A stretch of 64,000 nt of DNA from Streptomyces sp. NBC_00287 (GTDB taxonomy: Bacteria; Actinomycetota; Actinomycetes; Streptomycetales; Streptomycetaceae), in NCBI RefSeq assembly GCF_036173105.1, contig NZ_CP108053.1:9486001-9550000 (forward strand). The letters run 5' to 3'. The translations under genes and the position numbers were made by a program. The notes beneath the pieces were generated by a model. It saw only the letters and a program-made list of their open reading frames with translations. It was not told where the DNA came from and did no database searches. Shown piece by piece: positions 53,219 to 61,553 of the stretch. How positions within the stretch are numbered: the stretch's first letter is position 1; the number at the start of each line of letters is the position of its first letter.

Positions 53219-53362
53219 TCAGTCGGTGGCGGCTACCACCTGTGGGAACGGGTTGCGGATCTTGCAGTAGTACGCCGTCATGTCGGCGCCGCTGTCCCAG
53301 TAGCGCGAGGGCAGCGCGTTCACATAACCGTCCACGAGCCGGAACTGCTCGATCGCCATCTC
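53219..53362 (-). pseudogene. Short C-terminal gene fragment
   Basis: The minus strand reads MAIEQFRLVDGYVNALPSRY, DSGADMTAYYCKIRNPFPQV and a stop at 53219. The composition is protein-like, but no ribosome binding site is seen and I cannot name the family. It lies among other fragments (M23 peptidase, paralogue of the 547-aa gene), so a remnant is more likely than a 47-aa gene. Confidence 0.3.
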
Positions 53363-53498
53363 GGACGATGACGTTATAAGACGCTGCTCGAAGCAAGGTG
53401 TGGCTGTGCCGCTGGCCAACGGCACAGTCGCCTTGCCCGTCAGGCCAGCCCTCCTCCCGAGGACCTGCTCTTCGAGGACGCCTGATAGCCTCGCTCGT

Positions 53499-53675
53499 TC
53501 ACCAACGGGGCTTCACCGCGCTCCCGTACGACCAGTCGGAGCCCCTCGACATCCCGAAGTGCAGGTGCGCTCCGCCGGAATTGCCTGTGCTGCGGACCTT
53601 GCCGAGCGGCTGACCGGCGGTGACGCCCTTGTCACCGGCCACGCGCCGCAGCCCTGGTGCGGCAGGGCAGACCGG
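53499..53675 (-). pseudogene. M23-family peptidase C-terminal remnant
   Basis: The minus strand reads VAGDKGVTAGQPLGKVRSTG, then NSGGAHLHFGMSRGSDWSYG and a stop at 53499. GxxGxxLGxxxxTGNSxGxHLHF is the end of the M23 (LytM/lysostaphin) metallopeptidase domain, with HLHFG supplying zinc-binding and catalytic His. Upstream, at about 53675-53690, the sequence turns into the 547-aa paralogue on the opposite strand, so the rest of the peptidase is lost. Confidence 0.65.
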
Positions 53676-53689
53676 CCCCGGCGTTCCCT

Positions 53690-54380
53690 GACCCGGCTGA
53701 CCGACGTGTTCGGCCGGCAGCACACCATCGAGCGGGCGGGCGGCGCCGACACCGGCTGGGAGCTCTTCGGCCTGACGGACCCCACAGCCCGCGACACGGC
53801 CGACCCCTGGTTCTTCCTCGCCCCCGCCCTTCCGCACGTCGTCGAGAGACCACCGATCGAAGCGGTACTGCTCCTGCGCGACGAGATGGCCAACCTCGCC
53901 TGGGCCGTGGAGCAGAATGTCCAGGACGACGACACCGGAGAGGTGATCGACCGCTACGACCGGTGGACCGCCGACCGGCCGGCCCCGGTACTGCCGCAAC
54001 CCGGTGCCGTCCCGCGCTATCGGGTGGACAGCGAGGTGCCGGACCACTGGTACCCACTGGCACCCGTGCGCGTCGGTGAGGGGGCGTCGGTGCGCCTGCA
54101 ACTCACCCCGCTGGCCCGCCACTCCGCCGATCCGACGGGGGACGGGCGCGCACCCCTGCTGCCCGAGGGCCGCATCTTCGGGCGCATCCGAACCGACGGC
54201 CCCGTGTGGGTGTACGAGGAGGAGGTCCCGCGCTCGGGAGCCTTCCTCACCCGCACCCTTCACCGCGCCCGCTGGCACGACGGCACGATCCACACCTGGA
54301 CCGGCCGACGCAAGACCAACGGCACCGGCGAAGGAGCGAGCGGCCTCCGCTTCGACTTCCTGGAACCTGACCCGCCATGA
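53690..54380 (+). pseudogene. 5'-truncated paralogue of the 547-aa cluster protein
   Basis: From about 53690 the frame reads RLTDVFGRQHTIERAGGADT, LLRDEMANLAWAVEQNVQDD, VPDHWYPLAPVRVGEGAS and WVYEEEVPRSGAFLTRTLHR, matching the last about 230 residues of the protein at 40535-42178 along its length. The preceding bases are the complement of an M23 peptidase remnant, so there is no proper start. It shows that a second copy of the giant-protein cluster once existed next to the protease operon. Confidence 0.75.
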
Positions 54381-54401
54381 AACGCGCTCCGAGGAACCCG
54401 T

Positions 54402-55211
54402 TCAAACGTTGGAGTGAACCCCGTGCAGTTCTCCGTCCAAGCGGCCCGTGAGCGTGTCGCCGTCGAAGCGGGAGAAGGTGAGGATCAGCTTCCAGGTCCA
54501 GCCGAAGAGGATCGACGCAAGGATGCCGGACGCCCCAGCGGGCGAGAAGTTGAGGGAGACGACCACGGGCTCGGTGGATGCCTTGGCTCCGAAGAAGCCT
54601 GCGTAGGCCTGCATGTACTTCGGGAGGAGTGGAGTCGGCCCCTCCTCTGTCAGCACCTTCACTCGCGTAGGCACGATGCCGCCTGCCGCGAGCGCGGCGG
54701 CAATCGCGGGAGGCTTCTTGAGCAGATACTCGGAGCCTGCGCCTGTGTCAGAAACTCCCGTCAGGTGCGGCGTTGACGTCGGTGTGGCGGTCAGCAATGT
54801 GCCGAACGAGAGGTTGCAGTTGAGCACATGCTCAAAGGTCGCGCCACCACCGGCCGCTTCATCGAACATCGGATTCGAGCCGAGCGACACCGGGAGGCCG
54901 AGGAGCGGATCACCCGGGACGCTCTGAAAAGGCAGCTCGACGCCGAACAGAGCCTCGGGTTGGGCCTCAAGTCCCGTGACCTTCGTCGGTACGAAGTCGT
55001 CTACGAGAGCGGCCCTCAGCGCGACGGGTGATGCTGTACGGATGATGCGGTCGAACCGGGGTTCGTCGTAGTCGAAGGTCCACCCTGTCGAGGCCGGAAG
55101 GCGGAGGTCTCCGTAGGGGTCGCTCCGTGAACTGTCGGGCGGGTCGGCGTTGGTCGCCAGACGGCACTGGAATGATCCCTGGAAGTGCAGTTTGATCTGC
55201 TTGAAGGCCAT
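54402..55211 (-). CDS. Hypothetical 269-aa protein beside the protease operon
   Basis: The ATG at 55209-55211 has GAGGAA 4-5 nt upstream. The product has no signal peptide or membrane helix; it is rich in beta-type segments such as FKQIKLHFQGSFQCRLATNA, EHVLNCNLSFGTLLTATP and ILASILFGWTWKLILTFSRF near the C-terminus. I recognise no family. It is divergent from the caspase-like gene with about 200 bp between, so the two may share a control region, and it converges on the truncated paralogue of the 547-aa gene. Confidence 0.6.
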   Translation of the reverse strand: MAFKQIKLHFQGSFQCRLATNADPPDSSRSDPYGDLRLPASTGWTFDYDEPRFDRIIRTASPVALRAALVDDFVPTKVTGLEAQPEALFGVELPFQSVPGDPLLGLPVSLGSNPMFDEAAGGGATFEHVLNCNLSFGTLLTATPTSTPHLTGVSDTGAGSEYLLKKPPAIAAALAAGGIVPTRVKVLTEEGPTPLLPKYMQAYAGFFGAKASTEPVVVSLNFSPAGASGILASILFGWTWKLILTFSRFDGDTLTGRLDGELHGVHSNV

Positions 55212-55414
55212 GGGGGTTCCTCTTTTGCACAGACCTCTCTTCCTTCCACGTTAGGCAAGCCCGTCCTGCTGTGCAGCTCGGGCCCGGCGTGGAATTCCCG
55301 GGTGTGGGCCGATGGGCCGAGGAGTAGTGTTGAAGTGCGGACCGCGTGGGTTTGTCACCCTCAACGCCGTGGTTTCCGGTCCGCAGTTCTCTCGGGGAGA
55401 AGGAAAGTTCGGCC

Positions 55415-56164
55415 ATGGCCGACTTCACACCCGTCCAGTACGGAGCGGCGTGGAACAGCGCCGCTGCGATCCCGGGCACGGAATGCGGATTTCACGCGGT
55501 ACCTGCCATCAAGAACGTGGCGGTCGGTTTCGCCGACCGGATACAGAAGACCGGACACTCGGAGTCCTTCCGCTGGGGCAATGCCAACGCCTGGGCCACC
55601 GATTTCGAGCACCCTGAACGCAACTCGACCGGGATGTCGCTCCACTTCGTCGACGATGTGCACCTGATGTATTTCGCGGGGCACGGGGCGGAGGAGCTGG
55701 CCGCGTCGTTCGCCTCCGACCACTTCGGCTGCCGCGCGTTCTACAAGAACATGCGGCTCGGTGTGAAGAAGCTGCGCTGGCTGGTGCTCGATGTCTGCGA
55801 CGCCGTGACGTTCCCGGTCCCGGACAGTGTGGTGCGTGTCTGGTCCGCGCCGCTGAGCGGCGACTCCAGCCACCCGCAACAGGCCCTCAGCGTCCTGTGC
55901 ACCTTTGTCAAGCAGAGCTTCGCCGGGCTCAACACCGAACGCGGCGATGACTTCGCTGTCGCCGTCTCCAGGGGAACACCGGTGGGCACGGCATGGCTGG
56001 ACTCGGCCTTCGCCCGCTCCGGCTCGCAGACCAACACGCCTGTCGTCATAGCCTGCGGCCTGGATGCGAACGACGCCATGTTCAGGCGAGACCGCAGGAC
56101 ATTGGCGGACCGTGACGTCGGTCCGGTGCCTGCGCGGTTCCTGTCAATGAAGTGGCGCAGCTAG
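55415..56164 (+). CDS. Caspase-like (clan CD) cysteine peptidase, DUF6345-like
   Basis: A 249-aa protein from the ATG at 55415, with GGAGAAGGA upstream. The pattern HLMYFAGHG (His90) followed by LRWLVLDVCDA (Cys128) is the clan CD signature: a hydrophobic strand ending in His-Gly and a second ending in Asp-x-Cys. The earlier FRWGNANAWATDFEHP and later segments resemble DUF6345 proteins, as far as I remember that family. A stop 31 bp before the next gene and uniform orientation place it first in a five-gene operon. Substrate and cleavage specificity are unknown. No signal peptide is present, so it probably acts in the cytoplasm or in an assembled particle. Confidence 0.75.
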   Translation: MADFTPVQYGAAWNSAAAIPGTECGFHAVPAIKNVAVGFADRIQKTGHSESFRWGNANAWATDFEHPERNSTGMSLHFVDDVHLMYFAGHGAEELAASFASDHFGCRAFYKNMRLGVKKLRWLVLDVCDAVTFPVPDSVVRVWSAPLSGDSSHPQQALSVLCTFVKQSFAGLNTERGDDFAVAVSRGTPVGTAWLDSAFARSGSQTNTPVVIACGLDANDAMFRRDRRTLADRDVGPVPARFLSMKWRS

Positions 56165-56194
56165 CGCAGCCCGGAGAGGATCGGAGGCCTGCCG

Positions 56195-57076
56195 ATGCTG
56201 GACTACGCGGCACTGCTGGAGTTCTGGCTGTCCTTCGGGGCCCCGGCGAACATCTACGAGGTGGACTCGAGCGTCGAACCGCTGGACGACATCGTGGAGT
56301 TGGCTCAGCTGGCCGGGATGTCCGGAGCCGATCCATCGGCCTGGAACGAGTTCGGCCCGCTGCTCGAGATCGAACAGGAGCCGTACCTCTGTACGGTCTT
56401 CAGGCCTTCCCGGGCCGTTCGACTGGTGGACACCGGACGCTGGCAGGTGGACGACGGAACGGCGCACCTGGATCTGACGGACTCGGAGGCGACCTTCGCC
56501 GCAGTCCAGGAGGCCGGCTTCCTGCGGCTGCTCGACGAGGACCAGTTCGCACTCTCCCGGGTGACCCGGTTGAACGTGGCCACCGCCGAACGCGGCCAAC
56601 CGGCCGGCGACGAGCGGGTCATCGACGTCGGCGTGGTCCTCACCCGGCAACGCGACGGCCTGAGTTTCCTCGGCCAGGGCGGGAACGTCGTCATGTACCT
56701 GGGACCGGACCTACGGCCTACCGGCTTCGAGCGGACGGCCCGCCGGATCGCCGGTGTCCGTGAGGCGGTGAGCGGCTGGCGCGGCCTGGACGAGGTGCTG
56801 GCAGAGCTCGATGCGTACTGGGGGCCGTGGTTCGGCGGGACCTACACCATCGAGGATGTTCAGCTCGGCTACCTGGAGCTGGGTCGGCTGGAGGAGCAGG
56901 AGATCATCCAGCCGGTGTACGCGATCGACCTGAATCTGGCGGGAGGAGGGGGCAGCGATGACGCGGTGCCGGAGTCGGAATTCCTGGTGCAGCACCTCAC
57001 ACCCGCCGCCCAGAACGGATTCGGCCCGCTGATGCCGAGCCTGGAGCCCGCGGAGGAGGCGACGCGTCAGGAGTGA
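56195..57076 (+). CDS. Hypothetical protein of the protease operon (293 aa)
   Basis: The ATG at 56195 has GGAGG about 8-9 nt upstream. The product is acidic and soluble, with stretches such as AALLEFWLSFGAPANIYEVD, RLVDTGRWQVDDGTAHLDLT and TYTIEDVQLGYLELGRLEEQ. It has no recognised domain, signal or membrane segment. Position between the caspase-like and CYTH-like genes suggests a shared task. Confidence 0.6.
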   Translation: MLDYAALLEFWLSFGAPANIYEVDSSVEPLDDIVELAQLAGMSGADPSAWNEFGPLLEIEQEPYLCTVFRPSRAVRLVDTGRWQVDDGTAHLDLTDSEATFAAVQEAGFLRLLDEDQFALSRVTRLNVATAERGQPAGDERVIDVGVVLTRQRDGLSFLGQGGNVVMYLGPDLRPTGFERTARRIAGVREAVSGWRGLDEVLAELDAYWGPWFGGTYTIEDVQLGYLELGRLEEQEIIQPVYAIDLNLAGGGGSDDAVPESEFLVQHLTPAAQNGFGPLMPSLEPAEEATRQE

Positions 57077-57147
57077 CCGGAGCCCAGTGCCGCGGCCCTG
57101 AGGCGTCGGCGACACCCGTCCCCGAAACAGCGTGCAGGAGCGATGCG

Positions 57148-57900
57148 ATGGACCTGCTGCCCGTCGAGATCAAGGTGAACGTCGAGGGCGACGTGGGCGC
57201 GGCACTGTCGGCCCTCGGCGGGTCGCGCGGCGCCATGACGACGCGTCGCATCTGGTTCGCGGAGGACCGGGACGGCGTCGCCGAGGGGCGGGTGCCGTTG
57301 CTGGACGGCGGCGTGATCGTACGGTTCAGGATCCATGGAGATCAGGACGACCTGACCGCCAAACTGCGTCCGTCCACCCGAGAACAACTGGTCGGCCGGT
57401 TCTCCGGCCCGTTCGATGTGCAGCCCGTCACCTACAAGATCGAGGAGGACTGGTCGCCGAGCGGCCGTGTGCTGGCGGCCTCTCTGGTGCGCAGTCACCC
57501 GCCCGGGGCTCTTGCGGACGCGGTGGAGCCCGGGGCCGATCCCGCCGCGTCGATGGACGCGGTCCAGGAGCAGTTCCTGCATGCCTGCGCACCCGCCGTC
57601 CCGCTCGACGGGCTGGTCGCGTTGGGGCCGATCTTCTCGATGAAGGTCGACGACGTTCGACTCGACGACCTGGACGTCAACCTGGAGGCGTGGTCGGCCG
57701 CCGGTCTGGACTTCCTGGAGGCCTCGATCCGGGTCAAGCCCAAGGAGGAGGACGACCAGGAGGAGTTCATCGCGCGGGCCGAGCGCATGCAGCGAGAGCT
57801 CGAGGACGCGGTGCGGGAGCGCGGAGTGGTGCTCTCCGCGCACCCGGAGAGCAAGACCCGCCGCGTTCTCACAGCCTTGTCAGAGGCTGGAAGGGGCTGA
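57148..57900 (+). CDS. Hypothetical protein with CYTH-like N-terminal half
   Basis: A 250-aa protein; I prefer the ATG at 57148 with GCAGGAG 7 nt upstream over an in-frame start at 57073 that overlaps the previous gene. The first half (LPVEIKVNVEGDVGAALSAL, RIWFAEDRDGVAEG, VIVRFRIHGDQDDLTAKLRP) recalls the EXEXK-type start and the basic strands of CYTH triphosphate-tunnel domains, but the exact ExExK motif is reduced to EIK. The C-terminus is a charged helix (EEDDQEEFIARAERMQRELE). The assignment is weak. Confidence 0.5.
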   Translation: MDLLPVEIKVNVEGDVGAALSALGGSRGAMTTRRIWFAEDRDGVAEGRVPLLDGGVIVRFRIHGDQDDLTAKLRPSTREQLVGRFSGPFDVQPVTYKIEEDWSPSGRVLAASLVRSHPPGALADAVEPGADPAASMDAVQEQFLHACAPAVPLDGLVALGPIFSMKVDDVRLDDLDVNLEAWSAAGLDFLEASIRVKPKEEDDQEEFIARAERMQRELEDAVRERGVVLSAHPESKTRRVLTALSEAGRG

Positions 57901-57904
57901 GCCG

Positions 57905-58462
57905 ATGGCAGTGCACTTCGACATCAATGTGATCACCGTCGCTGAGGATACGTTCACACCCGCCGAGTTGAAGCAGGTCAACGACTCGGTGGACATCATG
58001 AGGACGGTCTTCGCCACGCATGGTCCGGTGATCGCCACGGTCCACCGCTTCAAGATCGACCTGAGTGTCGCCGGGGCGAACGCCGTCATCAGAGGTGCGG
58101 CCGACGCGATAGCGCTGGCCGACCGGTTCGCCGTACGCGGCAACGAGGCTCTCGACGTGTTCGTCGTGAAAAGTGTGCTCCACCCCACGGATGTCGGCTA
58201 CTCGCCCGCACCCGGAAAGTGCGGGAAGAACAAGGCCAAGGGCCGGCTGAGAGCGCCGGTCGTGTCCCTGGACGGCAGCACGGCGGACAGCGGCAACACC
58301 TTCGCCCACGAGGTCGGTCACTTCCTGGGGCTGCCTCACTGCGAGAGGGACGAATCGCTGTGCGGGCCCGCGAACTTCATGCGGGCGCAGTCGGGCACCA
58401 ACACGGGGGTCACACCCGCTCAGGCGGTCAAGATGATCACCCATTGCCAGGTCGTCCTGTAG
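57905..58462 (+). CDS. Metzincin-type zinc metalloprotease
   Basis: A 185-aa protein 4 nt after the preceding stop, with AAGGGG upstream. The zinc site is HEVGHFLGLPH (His135, Glu136, His139, Gly142, His145), the full metzincin consensus, followed by Cys residues (PHCERDESLCG) and Met159 in PANFMRAQSG as Met-turn. There is no signal peptide, although most metzincins are secreted, so export as part of a complex or intracellular action should be considered. Together with the caspase-like gene it gives this operon two unrelated proteases. Confidence 0.8.
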   Translation: MAVHFDINVITVAEDTFTPAELKQVNDSVDIMRTVFATHGPVIATVHRFKIDLSVAGANAVIRGAADAIALADRFAVRGNEALDVFVVKSVLHPTDVGYSPAPGKCGKNKAKGRLRAPVVSLDGSTADSGNTFAHEVGHFLGLPHCERDESLCGPANFMRAQSGTNTGVTPAQAVKMITHCQVVL

Positions 58463-58508
58463 GCCGGACCCACTGTCCCGAGACGGTTGCGAGAGAGGCG
58501 CGGAGCCC

Positions 58509-59564
58509 ATGACCGACCGCATCGACCAACTGCTCGCCTCCAAGGACGGGGTGGACCCCTCGCTCCTGGCGGCACTCGACGCCGACGACCTCGCCGACGC
58601 CCTCGGCCGCGCACTCACCAGGGAAGACGCACACCGGGTCCGTGCCCTGGGCATCCTCGCCCTGATCGACCCGAGCCCGCTGGGGCCGTTGGCCCAGGCT
58701 GTCGGCCAGGTGCTGGCGGAGCCCGAGCCCGACCCGTTCACAGTCGCCGCGGCGCTCGACCGGGCCGCGGTGATGGGCCGGGACGCCGTTCCGCTCGCCC
58801 AGGCCGCGGCGCTCTCCGGTGAACCGGTCGTCGCGCTTGCGGCGTGGCGCACCCTGCAGCAGGTCGCCACCTCCGAGTTCCTGGACACCCTGACCCAGAT
58901 GGCGCCCCCGGCCGGGGACATGGTCGGTGACCAGGCCGCTTTCGCGCTGTCGGTCATCGCCTATCGGGCGGGCCTGCCGGGCTTTGAACTCACCCCCGCG
59001 GACGATACGCGCATCGTGGCGATCCCGGCCGACGAGGAGCAAGTGTTCGTCATCAACAACCCTGCGCCGACGGAGGAGGACGTGGCGCTGCTGAGCCGCC
59101 TGTCGGCCGGTGAGCTGTACCTGGTACGGCCCGAACGGGAGGGGATGCGTGCCATCGAGTGCGGGGACGAACGGATGCTGCTCTGCATCGACTCCGACAT
59201 CCAGATGGGCATGCCGGACACGTTCGTGCGAGGGCCGTCGCTGGCTGGGCTGATCACTGCGCTCGCCCCGCTCGGCACGGACTACTCCGTGCGCTACCTG
59301 GTCCTCACCTGGCCCGACGGTACCGGTGGATTCCACGTCATGCTCTGCCAACCGGACGGCGTCCAGGCGTACTACGGCCATGCCGACAGCGACGAGATCT
59401 CCGACGGGACCGCCACCTTCGGTCTCTTCACCGTCGACCGGCCCGGGGCCTGCCCGATCTCCCTCACGCCGAGCGTGAGCGCGAGCGGAGTCGTCCTCGG
59501 CGGAGACCGCCTGTCGATGACCGAGACGGTGACGGACCGGCTGGAGCCCGAAGCCGCAGAGTGA
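58509..59564 (+). CDS. HEAT-like protein of the protease operon (351 aa)
   Basis: The ATG has GGAG 3-4 nt upstream. The N-terminal 150 residues are a series of short Ala/Leu-rich helices (LLAALDADDLADALGRAL, RVRALGILALIDPSPLGPLA, AVPLAQAAALSGEPVVALAA) like HEAT or Armadillo repeats, a binding surface. The C-terminal part is beta-rich (VRYLVLTWPDGTGGFHVMLC, GTATFGLFTVDRPGACPISL) and unrecognised. It ends the operon; the following 370 bases hold only a transposase remnant. Confidence 0.6.
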   Translation: MTDRIDQLLASKDGVDPSLLAALDADDLADALGRALTREDAHRVRALGILALIDPSPLGPLAQAVGQVLAEPEPDPFTVAAALDRAAVMGRDAVPLAQAAALSGEPVVALAAWRTLQQVATSEFLDTLTQMAPPAGDMVGDQAAFALSVIAYRAGLPGFELTPADDTRIVAIPADEEQVFVINNPAPTEEDVALLSRLSAGELYLVRPEREGMRAIECGDERMLLCIDSDIQMGMPDTFVRGPSLAGLITALAPLGTDYSVRYLVLTWPDGTGGFHVMLCQPDGVQAYYGHADSDEISDGTATFGLFTVDRPGACPISLTPSVSASGVVLGGDRLSMTETVTDRLEPEAAE

Positions 59565-59660
59565 GCCACCCGGACCGAAACCGAAAGGCGCGCCCGCGTG
59601 GGCGTGCCGGCCGTCTGTTCGTGCGTCTGCGAGCCGTCCGTTCGTGTCGTGCGTACTGGA

Positions 59661-59935
59661 GGGCTATCCCAGCGTCACCACGTCGACGAACACCGTCCGT
59701 TGACGCAGCTCGGTGGAAAGGCTGGCGTCGTCGCCGACGACGGCGGGCACGATGTCCGGTGCGGCCTGGGCGGTCATCTCGGTGGCGGCGCGGTCGGCGT
59801 GTCCGCGCGGATCGCGGTGAGTTTGTCCGCGGCCCAGGTCTCGGCCTTGCGGCTGCCGGGCGGGTGGAAGGCGTGCGCGGCCGTCCGGCAGTACTCCGCG
59901 ACGTGGACGAAGTCGAGCAGGACGTTAAGGGGTCC
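59661..59935 (-). pseudogene. ISKra4-type transposase remnant
   Basis: The minus strand reads NVLLDFVHVAEYCRTAAHAF and HPPGSRKAETWAADKLTAI, the DFxHVxEYxWxAAxxFHxxGS block of ISKra4-family transposases. A frameshift then leads to ADRAATEMTAQAAPD and a run of unrelated residues to a stop at 59661. The upstream part is cut off by the IS630 element at 59936. Bases 59565-59660 show nothing. Confidence 0.6.
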
Positions 59936-59937
59936 TA

Positions 59938-61080
59938 CTGACCTTTCCGTTCAGTTGTCGCGTTGAGCGAGAGGCCAGTTTCCGTGAGGCACCCCTCGAT
60001 GAGGTCGGTGCGTAGTTGGATGCGGCGCAGGCCAAAGGCGGACGGCTTGGACGAGGTGGTCGCGGTCGCGGAAGACGACGTTGGCGGTCGTGGTGCGCCG
60101 GAGCAACGACCAGATGCCCTCGACCGGATTGAGGTCGGGCGCGTAGCTGGGCAACTGCACGATGGTGAGCCAGTCATGCTCTGGCGCGTACTCGCGTAAT
60201 CGACTGCAGCGATGAACATTCAAATTGTCCCAGATCACCACGATGGGACCGCCGAGCTGGAGGTGAGCCCGCACGAGAAGGTCACGGTAGTCCTGCCAGG
60301 TGAAGCCGCGGTGGGCACCTCGGTGATGGCCCTGGACGCGCGGACGGTAGATCAGACGGCTGCGTTCGCCGGCCTTGAAACACACCAGCGCGGCCATCGA
60401 GATGCGCCCGCGGGAAGCGCCGTTGAACCGAACCACGGGCGTGCCGCCTGCGGGTGCCCAGGTGCGTGCCGGTGCGACGTCATCGAGACGGCGGCCTTGT
60501 CCTCGAAGACCAGCCATGCCCCGAGCGTCGCCGCGGTGGCTTTGCCCGGGGCCAGGTCTCCTTCACCCAGCCGACCACCGCCGCCTCGTCCCGTTCGACT
60601 GCCCGCCGGGCAGGCTGCTGACACGACCAGCCGTGCCGCCGTAGCAACACCCACACTCCGCGGATCGACAACGACACTCCCAACTGATCTGCAATCAGCA
60701 GCCGGACCCGCGCAAGCGTCCACCGCTCATCCGCCCAGCCCTGAGCCATCGCGCCTTCCAGCAACAGGGGCTCGAGGACAGCGAAATCACTGTCGCCGAC
60801 CTTCGGCCGCTTGGCCGGGCCCGAGGGACGCAGGGCCTGTCGCCCTCCCTCGCGCCAGGACCGGCGCCACCGTTCCACCGACCGGACACTGACCCGCAGC
60901 TCTTTCGCGATCACCGTGTTCTTCTCACCCCGCGCAAACCCATCGGCGGCCAGCATGCGCACCCGATCCCGCGCGGCCTGGCCCTGCGGCGTGAGACCAC
61001 CGCCCTGCGCATACCTCATGGCCACGAACTACCGCAGGGATCGAGCGCTGTCACCCCCGACAACTGAACGGAAAGGTCAG
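59938..61080 (-). mobile_element. IS630-family insertion sequence, 1143 bp, with TA target duplication
   Basis: Both ends are clear. Positions 59936-59960 are the exact reverse complement of 61058-61082: 25 bp consisting of a TA dinucleotide and 23 bp of perfect terminal repeat (CTGACCTTTCCGTTCAGTTG and three more bases). The TA on each side is the expected IS630 target duplication. Perfect ends together with a multiply frameshifted gene suggest that the copy moved recently, or can still be moved by a transposase supplied from elsewhere. Confidence 0.92.
59951..61025 (-). pseudogene. IS630-family transposase with several frameshifts
   Basis: The N-terminal part (ATG at about 61019-61025) has the helix-turn-helix NTVIAKELRVSVRSVERWRR and GVSLSIRGVWVLLRRHGWSC. 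The DDE domain continues in another frame with AWLVFEDKAAVSMT, returns to a third reading RTWAPAGGTPVVRFNG, and goes on with IVVIWDNLNVHRCSRLREYA and YAPDLNPVEGIWSLLRR. The C-terminal end (IQLRTDLIEGCLTETGL) is again in a different frame. At least two or three shifts are needed, more than a programmed frameshift would explain. The acidic triad residues are still recognisable. Confidence 0.8.
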
Positions 61081-61102
61081 TAACATTGAGCTGTTCGACG
61101 AC

Positions 61103-61450
61103 TTGTTGAGGGCGTGCAGGCAGCGCGCGAGTGAGGCGCTTGATCATGCTCTGCATGACGGCATGTGGATTGACCAGCTGAGCTGTGGCCCTGTGCGTCA
61201 CACGGGGCGCATGCGGCCAGTCCTGCCAGAGGGTGTGACCCCCGACGAAATCAGCGGAGCATTTGATGCACTCGACGCTGCCACAAAGCTGATACGACAG
61301 CGGGTGATCGCCGGGCGGCCTCTGGGCCGGAGAGACCGAGCTTTGATCCGGAACGCTCTGGATGAAGTGCGAGCTGCGCGTGGTCGGACATCGTCGCTCC
61401 TGCTGGATCGCATTGCCACGCTTACCGGGGATCGCTTCCGAGTCGTGTAA
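61103..61450 (+). CDS. Hypothetical protein, probably 5'-truncated by the IS630 element
   Basis: A reading frame of up to 115 residues ends at 61450. The C-terminal 70 residues are helical and protein-like (TPDEISGAFDALDAATKLIR, RRDRALIRNALDEVRAARGR, LLLDRIATLTGDRFRVV). In the same frame the codons between the IS630 end and 61103 read NIELFDDLLRACRQRASEAL, so the original gene probably began inside or beyond the insertion point. No ribosome binding site supports a start here. I recognise no family. Confidence 0.45.
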   Translation: MLRACRQRASEALDHALHDGMWIDQLSCGPVRHTGRMRPVLPEGVTPDEISGAFDALDAATKLIRQRVIAGRPLGRRDRALIRNALDEVRAARGRTSSLLLDRIATLTGDRFRVV

Positions 61451-61553
61451 TCCGGATGCGTGAGTCCGCGAACACCCAGGCGCAGGTGGTGGTCAATGAC
61501 CACCCAGGTCAGCGACGTCTCCGTTGTCATGAAGGGCTCAGGCACAGCTTCTC

